64,000 bases of DNA from Perca fluviatilis. Its lineage: Eukaryota; Chordata; Actinopteri; Perciformes; Percidae. The stretch is from positions 5,732,148-5,796,147 of the forward strand of contig NC_053123.1 in NCBI RefSeq assembly GCF_010015445.1, read 5' to 3'. Below are positions 24,455-36,030 of this stretch, piece after piece. The translations under genes and the position numbers were made by a program. How positions within the stretch are numbered: position 1 is the first letter of the stretch; the number at the start of each line of letters is the position of its first letter. The notes beneath the pieces are model-generated. The model ran no database searches, was not told where the DNA came from, and worked only from the letters and a program-made list of their open reading frames with translations.

Positions 24455-25720
24455 ATGGTTCGTGAAGCTTCGTTTGCACATCACCATAAGGTGATATGTC
24501 CCTGTTAGGTTCACAACTTGGTTCGCTGCCCTCAAGTGGCCAAAAAGTTGATTAATGCTGCTTAGGTATAGCTAGCATATCACGCGAAAAAAATAACACA
24601 CGTGAACAAAATGTGAATACAATGAGAGTCACAACCTGTTGGAGAAATGATGATACAAACTTAACCTCTTGTTATTATTCAACTGTTTGAATAGAATAAT
24701 ATTATACTGAATACTCTCACAAGATAACATGGAGTCATTGGCTATCTTGACTGGGGCCCGAGGACAGAATACACGTCTCTCTAACCAGATAAAGGGGACA
24801 CCATAGAGTCTGACCAGATAGAGGAGACGACATCTAAACTGACAAGATAGACAATTGACGACATCAAATTCTGTTATGATTGTATTTCACCCATAAATAA
24901 GCTACTGTTTGAGGCTTACGTTCGTAACTTTTCTGTACTCACAAAATGAGTGCTGTAAAAGGCCTCCTCGTTGGGTTCTCGAGGAAAATTAACTTTAATA
25001 TCTCTTCAGTGGTCTCTGTCTATCATTTGATAAAAAAAGAAATTATTCTAACACAACCTCACACCTGAAAGCCAAAATGTGGACTGGACTTGGTTGGCCT
25101 GGCAACAGAATTCTATATTGTATCTACTGAATTATGACAGTGAGCTGCCATCTTGGTGAGAAGGAAATAGGACTTGCGCATTGCAGCACAATCCATAATT
25201 GTCATATTTGATTAGAACAATTACAGAACATGTACGCAATGGAGACATATGTTTGAATGCCAAAAAGCCACTACTTAAACAGATGGGTGACGCTGGCGAT
25301 GTGATGTATTTCATGTCTGAAAAGAGCTCATGAGAGGTCCTTAGATATAAATTCCTTCTACTCCCAGGGGAGGTTATACAGTGTGTTTAGAGATAGAAAT
25401 GGATGGCTGCGTTACATCATATTGAAATGCCATTAATATACAGGACTGATTTGCTTTGTCAAGGAGGCCGTGTCATGGTGTGATAAACGAGTACAAAGAG
25501 TTCATAAATACCCTGGGAGGAAGGCGCTGGGGCTGGGACAAATGCCCAGGATCCACTTAGAGAAACAGGAAGATTTATGGTCCAGAAAGAGAGAGGAGAA
25601 GAGAAAAGCCCTGGCGAGAGTGTGAGGACAAGAAGGGGTTCAGGGAAGAAAGTGACCAGTTATCCTCTACAGTTGAATGAAATAAAGAGTTCTGTGATAT
25701 AATACGATATGGTGTCATAG
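24455..25720. other. No recognised feature
   Basis: Unique-looking sequence with minor purine-rich stretches (about 25570-25620). No coding signal. Confidence 0.5.
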
Positions 25721-25905
25721 GCGGCACGGTGGCTCAGTGGTTAGCACTGCTGCCTCACAGCAAGGAGGCACTGCAGATCCCCGGTCTGCGCAGAGCTTGA
25801 TCCCTTTTCCGCGCAGGGCCTTTCTGTGTGAGGTTTGCATGTTCTCTCCCTGTTTGCGTGGGTTTTCTTTCGGGTGCTCCTCTTTCCCCCCCACCATAAA
25901 GACAT
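25721..25905 (+). mobile_element. SINE-like repeat with tRNA-like head
   Basis: GCGGCACGGTGGCTCAGTGG starts a head containing the A-box-like TGGCTCAGTGG. It is followed by CTGCCTCACAGCAAG and a body with TTTCTGTGTGAGGTTTGCAT, TCTCCCTGTTTGCGTGGG and AAAGACATGCAT. I recognise this as a very common teleost interspersed repeat. The B-box region (about 25775-25790) is degenerate. It is distinct in sequence from the other SINE family in the window, and frames across it are not genes. Confidence 0.8.
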
Positions 25906-26023
25906 GCATTCTAGGTAACTACAACTGGGTAACACTGGCACATTTACAGAAATGTTGATTAATGTGCATTGTCCTAATAAAATACAGCTTTAATCTAAAT
26001 CTAGGATGTTAAACCTCTCTTAA

Positions 26024-26425
26024 AAGTCCCATATGAGGCTCATTTTCAGGTTCATGATTGTATTATTTATTAATTTTTTTACTTGAACGTACATGCTCTA
26101 ATGTTCAAAAAACACATCCTCAACACTGTCTCTTTAAAAGACCCTCTACCGAAAAAGTCCAGTCTGCTCTGATTGGTCAGCGCTTCCGGGCCTTCCTGTG
26201 CTCTCGGAGTCTCTACACCGTAATTGCAGCCGGGGAATGACTGTAACGGCACTGTAGCGCCACTTTCTACCTATAGATAGTAGAGTTGTGACGTCACAAC
26301 TGCACAGAAGTCCTGACGGTTCAGTTTCTGAATACTGACTGTGTGCATTTCTCTGTAGATTGACCGTTTTGATACTTTCACAGTATTTATATAGCACCTT
26401 GACCTGCTTTATAATCAAAAAAGAT
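26024..26425. mobile_element. MITE with TTAA at its left edge
   Basis: It starts just after TTAA (26020-26023) with AAGTCCCATATGAGGCTCAT. The region to about 26425 contains blocks I recall from a common teleost MITE (TTCAAAAAACACATCCTC, TTTGATACTTTCACAGT, ATAGCACCTTGACCTGC). The right terminus is decayed and no matching inverted end is visible. It has no coding capacity. Confidence 0.5.
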
Positions 26426-26643
26426 TAGCTCCTCGTTAACTGCTGCTCACAGGGCAGTTGCTTCTGAGGACAGTGATGCCATTAAGAAGTTCAAAGTTGG
26501 TGCATATTGCATGCATGGATGCTTCAGTAGCGCTTATGCTCTGCCAGTTACTGTTTACTTTTTAATTCATGCCACTAAAAGTGCAGCTTGTTGCTCAGGT
26601 GCTGTTTTGTGTATGGCTTACATTACTGGGTGCTCGTATTTAG

Positions 26644-27067
26644 TAGGGGTGGGAATCACCAGAGGCCTCACAATACGATTTCATCACGATACTTATGTCA
26701 CGATACGATATTATTGCGATTTGAAACATATTTCAATATTCTGCGATATATTGCAATTTATTATCTTTTTCCAATTTCAAATGATGTCCCCAAAAGGAAA
26801 CTTTGTCAACATCTGTTCTAAATCTGTATCTAAAAAGATAAATTTTCTCTATCTGTTCTAAATCTGTATCTAAAAAGATAAATTTTCTCTGTCTGTTCAT
26901 CTCACTTCAATTTTATTGCTGCAGAATGGGATTGTGAAGCAGACAAACTAGCCAACACATACGTATATCATAACAGATCGATACTTGGCATCTGTGTATC
27001 AATACAGCATTGCCACTGAAAATATCGCGATACTAGGCTGTAAGGATTTCCCCCCCCCCCACCCCTA
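26644..27067. mobile_element. hAT MITE with perfect 8-bp target duplication
   Basis: Terminal repeats TAGGGGTGGGAAT and its partner CCCACCCCTA bound a 424-bp element. GTATTTAG is present on both sides (26636-26643 and 27068-27075), an exact octamer duplication. Subterminal motifs are of the ACGATAC / CGATATT type. A 40-bp tandem duplication lies inside at 26811-26890, and a C homopolymer sits next to the right end. Confidence 0.93.
26811..26890 (+). repeat. Perfect 40-bp tandem duplication
   Basis: The unit beginning ATCTGTTCTAAATCTG and ending AAATTTTCTCT is present twice with no differences, so the duplication is recent relative to the element that contains it. Confidence 0.95.
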
Positions 27068-27075
27068 GTATTTAG

Positions 27076-28912
27076 TCGATTTAAGTACATGGAACTCCCC
27101 CCCCCCACCCCCCTGAGGAAAAAAACAACAACCCATCCATGGTGTAGTAGAATAATCCAACAAACTGCAGTACTTCCCATGCTGCTTGCAAACGTGGCAC
27201 ACTTTCTATGCCTGCTGTGTTTCCTATCCTAAATCAAATGAAACCCCACTGCTTTTGTAGTAAATCTTGTAGTACCAAGCTGTAAATTAGCCACTCGGCC
27301 CTGCACGGGGAGCACGGCCTTTTATAGAATCATTTCATTTTCTCGTGACTTTGTCCTCATCTTTTTTTCTCTCTTGCACAAATCAGCACAGTATGAGGGG
27401 AGGAGTAACACGAGAATGGGGGAAAAGGTGACAGCAATAAAAGACTTTAAGGGTAGAAATGGGTTTTGCATTTTCACTTTTTAAAGTGAGTCATACTGTA
27501 GCTCATTAGACAAATGATATCAAGTGTTCTTTTTCTTTTTCTTTCTTGGAGGTGAAACGGAGAGCAGTAAAGTAACACGGAGGTGTCTCATGGCCAAATG
27601 GATGTGTGGGTTGGAAGACTTTTCTGGGAATCAGGTTCTGTGATTCAGTGTGGGAATGTTGAATACCTTTTTATTGCTCTTCTAGAAAAATAATTTAGCT
27701 GCTTAATAGCTTTTGATGCGTTTTGGTGTTCCTTTTCCTTGCTTTTCTACAAATCTGACTAACTCTGACTTCACCTTTCCTGGAATGTCACAGCCCACAC
27801 CACCATTTCTGTCACTCTTCCCTCTTTCAGCTTCGTACTGGGAGGGATTCCCACACCTGACCTCACATGGCTTCATTTTAGGCACTTTAGTGCGCTCTTT
27901 CCTTCGCTCCTTGGCCTTAGTTCCCCTTAGCTCTTGGCACAACGGTCTCTTTGCCTGTCCAGGAAGAAATGGAAGAGCTTCATCAGCAGTTTAGAACACA
28001 TTATTCAGTACTATAACCAGGCTGATAAGAAACTCAGATATTGGTCATTTTAGAAGAAAAACACTCACCCAAACCTGAGTTATTAGTCAAACCACCATGT
28101 AGTTACGTAGTGTCATTATTTCCCACTGACATAATTCCACGATCCCTTAAAGATCAGATGATAACTGAGAGAAGCAAACAAGAGTAAACTTGAAATCGGA
28201 GATGAGTAAATACATTTGGGTTAAACAGAGACCGAGGCTGTTAGAGTGTTTTGAAACTTTGACAGAGTTGGCAAATTCTCTGTTTTTCCTCAGGCAGAAC
28301 GCAATCATTTTCAGGGAAATTGCTGATGCCTTCTAACTGCATTTGGTGTGTGTGCTGGAATCACTCCACACACATGTTGCCACCACAGATATCATTAATA
28401 CATATTTTCATTGGGCAATCAAAACATCCCACATGCGGCTGTATGTAATCAAACACACGTGAGTTTAATTCACCAGCGTGGGGTAAAATCCACTTATCCC
28501 TCTCAGGCCTTGTGGGACATGTTCAGTGAACTTCTATGAATTGTGTGGCTCTGGGCTCAATGACTGTTTAAGCAACTGCAGCTCTGCTTGAGTGATAGTC
28601 AACACATGCAATGTGCCGTAAGTTGTTACAAGCCACAAATTTTGATTGCATTTTATTATTTTGTCAGTTGAAGCCGAACCCGACCGGCTTTGCGGCCAGC
28701 AAAGCTAACAAACACGAGTGCAGGAGCAGCTGCGTGAGTGAAAAGGCCAGTTTGGAGTCTGTGGTGAACATAGACTATGAGGGATGCAAACATTGCTGTA
28801 ATTGGTTCAGTGTGGATGGTAATTTTGGTCAAAATAAGTTATAAGATTTGTGATAGGGGAAAAACACCCCATGCCATGTGTTATGGTGTTGGGAATACTG
28901 CATTTCAACTTT
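27076..28912. other. No recognised feature
   Basis: The overlapping frames at 27703-27994 on both strands are moderately GC-rich, but neither has a recognisable domain nor a clear exon boundary. The rest is ordinary unique sequence. Confidence 0.5.
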
Positions 28913-28916
28913 TTAA

Positions 28917-29061
28917 AGGTACCTTGTTGAGTTTTTAGTCACTAGAGGTGCTACGGAGCAATGTTGCAAAGCTGGTCCACGGATATGGGCACGTGCAATA
29001 GTATGTATATGCACGCACAGGAGCATGCAGGGACGAGATATACATTCTTGCCAACAGATTC
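28917..29061. repeat. Possible MITE left end beside TTAA
   Basis: TTAA at 28913-28916 is followed by AGGTACCTTGTTGAGTTTTT, which resembles the start of a dispersed teleost repeat. It is contiguous with the foldback that follows; no matching right end was identified. Confidence 0.35.
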
Positions 29062-29729
29062 AAGGAACACGCCGACTTATTGGGACTTTTCACTGTAACC
29101 CCCAGAGTAAGACAAGTCCATACATACCCTTCTCATCTCAGTGCGTGGTGTAAGGCTGTCTGACGCCGCCAGCGGCATCAGGCCATCACAGATCCTGCAG
29201 GTAACTGGTTCCAGTAATCCTACTGCTCCTAATAAGTGACAAAATAACACCAACATGTTCCTATTTACATGTTGTGATTTGTAGAGTCACAGCGTGTACA
29301 CAAAACAACGTAACATGAGACACAGACATCTTCTAACCGTAAACAAACCGGGAACTATATTCTCAGGCGGAAGAATATAGTACTTGGGCGGAGTGATTTG
29401 CTTTGCAGCAAGCCTGTCTGAGAATATAGTTCCCGGTTTGTTTACGGTTAGAAGATGTCTGTGTCTCATGTTACGTTGTTTTGTGTACACGCTGTGACTC
29501 TACAAATCACAACATGTAAATAGGAACATGTTGGTGTTATTTTGTCACTTATTCGGAGCAGTAGGATTACTGGAACCAGTTACCTGCAGGATCTGTGCTG
29601 GCCTGATGTCGCTTGAGCCGTCAAACAGCCTTACACCACGCACTGAGATGAGAAGGGTATGTATCGACTTGTCTAACTCTGGGGGTTATGGTGAATAATC
29701 TAAAGTCCCAATAAGTCAGCGTGTTCCTT
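29062..29729. mobile_element. Foldback element with 305-bp arms
   Basis: The left arm 29062-29366 (starting AAGGAACACGCCGACTTA, ending ATATTCTCAG) is the near-perfect reverse complement of the right arm 29418-29729, around a 51-base loop. Differences are a few substitutions and a small insertion in the right arm near 29696. A single-stranded copy would form a hairpin of about 300 bp. There is no coding capacity; the 67-codon frame is chance. No target duplication was seen. Confidence 0.9.
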
Positions 29730-29969
29730 TCACTCTATTACACTGACAGTTGGCAGCAGCCACAAACATTGTAATCATAGACTGTAAAAAGAATGGACGT
29801 AGCATCCGTGACAACACCAATTGGTTTGTGGACTGCCGTTTTTGAAGCCTTGGGTTTGGCGCCATCTTTTTTTTTTTTGCAACCGGAGGTGACGATTTTT
29901 GATGAGAGGGTGGAGCTGTGGAGGATGACGCGGCCAAGCCAGTCTTAGTTATGGTGGCAATACCGGTAA

Positions 29970-30057
29970 CCTGATGAAGGTCTGAGACCGAAACGTTGTA
30001 TTTTTCTAATAAATTATTGCTTGCGTTATGGTCAGTGTGCGGGATTTTCTCTCTACT
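29970..30057 (+). mobile_element. 88-bp insertion with 11-bp target duplication and hammerhead-like core
   Basis: The 11-mer AATACCGGTAA occurs immediately before (29959-29969) and after (30058-30068) an 88-bp segment. The segment holds CTGATGA, a short hairpin GGTC-TGA-GACC, then GAAACG, the order of the conserved hammerhead-ribozyme strands around stem II. Such motifs are known from Penelope-like retroelements and some other retroelement tails. Convincing stems I and III are not evident, so catalytic activity is doubtful. The length and duplication fit a severely 5'-truncated retroelement end. Confidence 0.6.
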
Positions 30058-30129
30058 AATACCGGTAAGCTAAAAGCTAAATAGGGAAAGTTGCCAATTT
30101 TCAATCCTTCTGAAGTGAGTGATCCAGCG

Positions 30130-30413
30130 GAGGTTTATTGGCATTTCTTTAAACCAATCACAATCGTCTTGGGCGGTGCTAAGCACCAGAGAAAAGCTGC
30201 GGTGCCTCTGCAAAATAGCCTCTGGAAGGAACTTGTTTTGGTGGAACTTGTGTACGTTCAAAAGTTGTTTCAGTCGTGCAACAGAAAACTCCGATTGGAC
30301 AGATAGTCTAGCTAGCTGTCTGGATTTACCCTGCAGAGATCTGAGAAAAGGTTAACCATAGTCCTCAGAAATCCAGAGCAATCCTGGAAGTGGAACATCA
30401 AGGATATAGACTA
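30130..30413 (+). mobile_element. MITE family A, copy 3 (left end missing)
   Basis: It matches the right two-thirds of the copy at 15788, from GGTTTATTGGCATTTC to GGATATAGACTA. The first roughly 100 bp of the family is absent. It is inserted in, or has replaced part of, family B. Confidence 0.75.
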
Positions 30414-30570
30414 TTTTCCCATAGACTTCTATAGAATCACACTTCTTTTTGGGGCAAGTGGACTCGCCCCATACTGGAAATTAGATAGAATGCAGGTTTA
30501 AGGCACTTCCGCATTGGCTTCAATTTTCAAGCCCAGAAGCTTTGTCCATTCATTTTACATTCTGTGGTTG

Positions 30571-33165
30571 TAATACGCCAAATAAGGCAGGAAGGGGGCT
30601 AGCCAAAGTAAACATGGATGTAGACAATACATTGAAATGTTGGCAATAGGATTTGCAAATTGTTTTATAAGGCCTCAAAGGTTATGGTGTGTATGCATGT
30701 TGGTGATCAACACTAAATGTAAACATAACTTTTGTTGGTAACTAAACAAATTCATAGGATACTTTAATTTTTTTTTGGTTTCTGGTGTGAGTGACACTAA
30801 TATCTCTCCCATCTCTTGTGCATGTTTAAAGCATGAAGTGTTGGCAAATACTGTACAATGTCATATAGACTGACCAGACTAGCTGAGATCCTTCCCAAAA
30901 ACAAATTCCTATCCAAGTGGTAATATATCAAACCCAACATCTGGATGTCTCAGAACTCCGAAATAAGCATCCTTCTAAGCAAACACCTTACATCACACCT
31001 CACTGTGAGCAGGCCTCATTTATTTGCATGGGGAAAGCCCCATCAAGATCGAGCAGCAAGGCCCGCAGCCATCTGCCTATGATTACAGCTTGGGAACAAC
31101 ATTACAACAATGGCCACTTGGGCACAGCAAAAAAGCTCGGGAGAGCCCAGCAATGATCACACACAACAATTACTGTGGAACCAAATCCCCCAAGTCGGCT
31201 GTTTGTCGGAGTGAAACCCAGAGATTTGGCAAGCCGGCGGTTGTGAGCCATCCAACATGCAACTGAAGCCAACCAGCACACTCCCGATCAGATCAGCGCC
31301 ATGTGTGGTGTGTCACGCTGGGCCTGAATCAACACCATGTATATACATATATTATTTATATTTGTTGTGTGACAAAGGGGATGACACACTTTGCATCACC
31401 CAATGTTATTTTTTTTTCCATTATTTGAATAGCTTTCCAAAATCTACAGGTTTAGAAAAACCTTTTAACCACACTTGCAGTACGGCTCTGATGTCAGCTC
31501 CAAGTGGTCAGCATAACATGCTAACACACTAGCACGTTACCATGCTAACTTAGCTTAGGCTAAGTACATGGATTCTTTGTATGTTATTACAGATTACAAT
31601 AGTTATTAGTAGTAGTTCAATTTAAGGATGTATAATGTAGGATGCATTTCAGTATTTATGCACTAAATTCTGTATTTTGCCCAACACTGCCACTCTTTTA
31701 GTGCAAATCTTAAGCATAGCATATCACAAATCTCAGAAAAAGGGTGTGGTTTCAGTTTGGTGGGAAATGTGTTGTTTTCTCAAAATTAAATGAGGCATGG
31801 ACTAAAGATAGTTTAGAATGTATCTCAACTATTGAATTAAAAATAAGAGCAAACACAGTCAACAATAGTTATCTTTAACTTACATGTAAGCAGCTTCTCA
31901 ACTTCAAGGATTCACTCTTACTTTATTTATTTGAAACCTTAATGGCTAATAATACTCATCTTTTTAGTTTAAAGGTAATTACAAATGAATATCTAGAAGG
32001 GAAATCCTGTTTGATTCTTTTGATGTCATCAATTAAAAAAACTCTACATCACGCAGCTGATGACAGGCTCTGTGAGATAAGGCAGAGATTTCAGTTTTGA
32101 TTTTAACAACACCATTTAATGAGAGTGCCTGAGAATGTGGAAGCCACCCTGGTAGAAGAGACCTGAAGGCAAATAAACCTAACATGCTGTTCACTACTCT
32201 CTTAGGTTTCAGCACAAAACGTAATTAAATCTCTATTATGTTTTATTAAGATGATACATTCACCTCTGCCAGATTCAGTTTAGTTGGGAGGCTGTAGGGC
32301 ATCAAAGGGACAGTATGTCGAGGTGCATGCATGGTTCATGTGTGGGAGTGTTTTTTATGTTTTGTGTGTAATAAGCTGGTGTTCCTTTCAGCATCGATGA
32401 ACAGAAGCTACTCACTCAGTAACAGATAGCCTAAAATCATCACTGGATACATTCCACTAGCCCATTAAAACTGACTTGTGTAAGAGTGACTTGGCATTCA
32501 ACGCAACTTATTTCAACGGGTAGACGTGATTAAATGCCCTGATGCTTTGGTATGTCTGTTACCACACACACACATACACACACACACACACACCCCCAAT
32601 ATAGCAAAAGAGGGACTTCCCCACAAATCCTGGAAGCACAGCGTTCTCATACTTAAAATAAATGTGTATGCATCATGCTGTCATGGGAATAAACACAAAC
32701 CCTATCAGTCAAAGTCTTACATGTATGTCAAGAAAAAATATAGCCAGAAACATGAATACTGTAATGGCTTTCCATATTTTAACTGCAAGCATGTAAACGG
32801 CTTCTTCAGCGTAATAGCTCACCCTAGAAGGGTTTTGCCAAGCAGGTCTAGTCTGGAATTCATTTAATGAGCCCTGTAGGAGATACGACTTAGGCAATAT
32901 TTTGACACCTGTTTCAATATGTGATTTCACCCTCAATGGGAATATAAAATTATACGACTGATCATCTACAGATTATTACTACAGTTTTTATGAGACTCCA
33001 ACCACGCCGGTAATGACATGTACATCTGTGGCTAATTGCAGATGACCATATGATCACTCTCTAACGTTCACAGTTGTGGATCGTAGGGGGCTTTGTTGGT
33101 TTAAAAAAAAAAAGAAAGAATACTTGGTACTATTGTTTTTTTAGACAGGGATGCGCAGACTCAAA
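30571..33165. other. No gene seen; impure (CA)n at 32563-32592
   Basis: About 2.6 kb of AT-rich DNA. The 113-codon frame at 32526 starts in the CA run and has no motif. Confidence 0.5.
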
Positions 33166-33899
33166 GGGCCCTATTTTAACGATCTAAGTGCACGGCGTGA
33201 AGCGCCTAGCGCAAGTGCGTTTAGGGCGTGCACAAATCCACTCTTGCTAGTGGGAAAAAAGGGTCCACTAAGTACAACCATTTTGCATGGTTCAAAAGGG
33301 TTGTACTTAATGTCTTAATTAATCATAGGCGTGTTTTGGGTGTAACATGCAATATACCAATCAGAGTGTTATCTCCCATTCCCTTTGAAAGCCAGGCGCG
33401 TTTGTACCTTGGCGCATTGCTAAGCAGGAAGGAGACATTTTCAGGAGAAGAAAGTGATCTGCTCGTGCGTGAAGTGAAAGCGCGCAAGCAGATCATATTA
33501 TAATACTATAATACTATTTCACATTGAAATATTTATATTTTTTAATCTTTGCGTCCCTGTGTGTGTAACAAGCATAGCGTGCGTGCGCTGTGCACGAGCC
33601 TAGGCGCATTTTACTAATTTGCTGTTAAAATAACAATGAAATGCTGCGTTATTGACTTGGTTTTTGTTGGTCAATGGCGCGATCACTTCCCGCTGCCTCA
33701 AGATAGCAATACGCCAAGAATGCACCCGAACACACCTCCCTGTAAGACCAGCACGCCCGTGGGTGCACAGATGGGCGCAGGTGCATTTGCTATATAAACG
33801 ACGCGGGCGCTGGACGGGAAATTGACAACTGCGTCGGTCTTAAACTAGCAAAGACACTTGTGCCGGGCTTTGCGCTGCGCCGGGTGCAAGATAGGGCCC
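33166..33899. mobile_element. TIR DNA element, 734 bp
   Basis: Inverted ends GGGCCCTATTTTAACG and, on the opposite strand, GGGCCCTATCTTGCACC bound a segment rich in GGCGCA / GTGCGC motifs (for example GCGCCTAGCGCAAGTGCG near the left and CTTTGCGCTGCGCCGGG near the right). The GC content of both ends contrasts with the AT-rich middle and flanks. It has no transposase. The class is not assigned because no clear target duplication was found. Confidence 0.7.
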
Positions 33900-33995
33900 A
33901 AACTCTCTTCACAAAGATGCTATGACTTAGCTCGGCAGCTTGCTAACATGCAATGCTACGTGTCAATAAATAAAATGCTGTTTCCCACTCTTAAG

Positions 33996-34040
33996 ACCAG
34001 TAGTTCCCAACTAGTTTAGCGATCAGGATCCAAATTGTTC
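33996..34040. repeat. Possible hAT terminal fragment
   Basis: CCAGTAGTTCCCAACTAG resembles a hAT-type terminus (compare CAGTAATTCCCAACC at 12210). No partner end was found nearby. Confidence 0.3.
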
Positions 34041-34085
34041 CCTTAGACCAACACATTCTCATTACCGTAATGTGAAATACTGATG

Positions 34086-34238
34086 CTTGGTCAGGACCCC
34101 TTGGCATCACTTTTTAAAGCTCTGGGTACCCCTTTGGTGTCATTTTTCAACGCGCTTGGCCAGGAACCCTTGGCATCACTTTTTGACGCTCTGGGGCAGG
34201 ACCCCTTGGAGTGCAGCGTAAAACCACTTGGTCAGGAA
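34086..34238 (+). repeat. 36-bp tandem repeat keeping an open frame
   Basis: Four units of 36, 33, 36 and 36 bp plus a 12-bp partial, each starting C(T)TTGG- or CTGGG-like. Read from the ATG at 34083 they give 12-residue repeats of the type LGQDPLASLFKA, one unit being a residue shorter. The frame stays open to 34274. The one indel is a multiple of three. No promoter, signal or known domain was seen, and a non-coding repeat is the simplest explanation. Confidence 0.75.
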
Positions 34239-34306
34239 AAGATCAAGGGTGGGGTTAAAAACGTTTGCAGGTAAGTGGCACGCGGGACAACTAGGACAGG
34301 AACCGC

Positions 34307-34480
34307 GGGTGAAAGTCCTGTGTTGTTTGACCCATCCACCACCCCAACCTGCCTCCTTACGCGGATTTGCAGTCTTTCATACTACTCACTACCGTTGTCG
34401 CTCTCAATACTGCGTCAACTTACAGCACCATGGTCGTGCGGCTGCTGCCCCATACATAACATACAGACGCTAAAGGGTGC
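34307..34480 (+). repeat. Short dispersed repeat shared with 13.3 kb
   Basis: GGGTGAAAGTCCTGTGTTGT and CCACCACCCCAACCTGCC match 13289-13338 in order. The similarity fades after about 50 bp, so the right boundary is uncertain. Confidence 0.5.
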
Positions 34481-36026
34481 CTTGTATCTGACGCTGAGAG
34501 CCACTGACCAAGCATCAGCATTTAACGAGTTGCGAGTAAAACAAGTTGGGAGTTAACGGGTTGCTTAGTCCTAACAACTGTGCTACCATTGAATGAATTT
34601 CTCAAAATGAAATCTAAAATAATTAAGTACAACTTCTTAAAGCTTATTACAGGAAGTGCCCTGTAAGGTGCCCTATAGGCTGCTACATACTACAAAACCT
34701 TTCTGTGCGCTGGTGGTCCCTGCCCGTCAGACAGCCTGAGTCCACCACCGCTTCCCTCCAACATAGTTTGTTCCCTACATTTTTAAGTCTATTGTCAGTT
34801 GAATAGGCTTACTGTATATTTTGTGTCATCCTTGTTGTCAGTCTGTTGTGGAATGAGCTAGCTTCTTCTCGGTTTCTGAGACAAGCAGCAAGGGGAGGCT
34901 TACACGATTAACAGAGCCGGTAGAGCTGGCACCGCTAACTTAAACATTTTTTATTATTAACTTTGAAAAGAATAAAAGCCCTAATCCCGAAACTTGTTAC
35001 AATCAAGTTTATTTGTTTTAGTTTGTTTTTAAGTTGACCCAAAAGCTCACTCAGAATGGACCCACTGTCCCCTTTTGGACTGCTGCCCAACATTGCTTTA
35101 GACAGATTTTCTTGCCATGTAGACAATTGGGATGAGAGCCAATATTCACCATTCAAGCATTAAGATCCTTTACTTAAGTAAATGTAGTATTACAACAGAA
35201 AATTACTCAGTTAGATCTAAAAGGGCAGCATTCAAAATCTTACTCCAGTGAAAGTACAGATGTATTATCAGCAAAATATGATAATTGCAGTGTTTTTTGT
35301 ATGTAAAGTACAAAAGGTTTGCAGTGTTTAATGTAGATACGGTATCAAATGATCAAGGTATATACATACAGGATATATCTTGTCTGTTTGAGCACTATAA
35401 ACTATGTGTATGTGATATATCTTGCACTCTAAAACGTCCTTTTTTTTCTCCTTCCCACTGCTGGTTGTCTATAGGGATAGTTTTACATTGTTGGACATTT
35501 CCCTAATTCTTGTGAAATGCTCCTCGTCAGAGAAGCTGTGGGTACCTACCTGAGCCGTACTCTCACTGACACACACCTTGGCAGTGCAGAAAAAGAGTCC
35601 ATTCTCTTTCACTGCAGACCATGAAGTAAATACATGAGCGCTGTAACAGATAGGCTTCAGATGATGAATTGCTGCGAGTTCATTGGTTCGACTCTGACTA
35701 TGTGTCTGAGTGAGTGACATTTCCTAAGAGCTAAGCTTTTCAACTTGTCCTGGGGGTCGCAATAGCCACCCAGAAATGCCATTTGAAACCCAAGCTGACA
35801 AGTTCTATCAAACAATGAGTCAGGCATACAAACACATAATCCTCCTGACCCTACTCGTGTATCCATGAATTGAAACATTTTACTATGGCTGTTTCCAGAT
35901 CTTGTTGTATTGTAATTGTCAACTACCACAGTCATACTACAAGATTTATCCTAAAAGCTTTATTGAAGCAATGTCTGTCCTTTTAACAAAATGTTAGAGT
36001 ATTACAATGCTAGTCAAAATGTAAAC
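34481..36026. other. No recognised feature
   Basis: Unique-looking sequence. Frames at 35469-35935 (83 and 92 codons, minus) have no recognisable domain. Confidence 0.5.
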
Positions 36027-36030
36027 TTAA

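Larger units (their letters stand above)
29779..30570. repeat. Dispersed repeat family B, copy 2, split by two insertions
   Basis: The left part 29779-29969 (GTAGCATCCGTGACAACACC, TTGGTTTGTGGACTGCCG, GAGAGGGTGGAGC) and the right part from 30413 (CCCATAGACTTCTATAG, GCAGGTTTAAGGCACTTC, GCATTGGCTTCA) correspond to the ends of the copy at 11281. In between lie an 88-bp insertion (29970-30057) and a family A MITE (30130-30413). The family B copy is therefore the oldest layer here. Confidence 0.65.

Noticed and set aside
25721..25790. tRNA gene
   Set aside because: The head is A-box-like but the B-box is degenerate and the sequence is a common interspersed repeat.
35469..35935. Possible host exons on the minus strand
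   Set aside because: Two moderate frames in different phases without a domain or convincing splice-site pair; not supportable.
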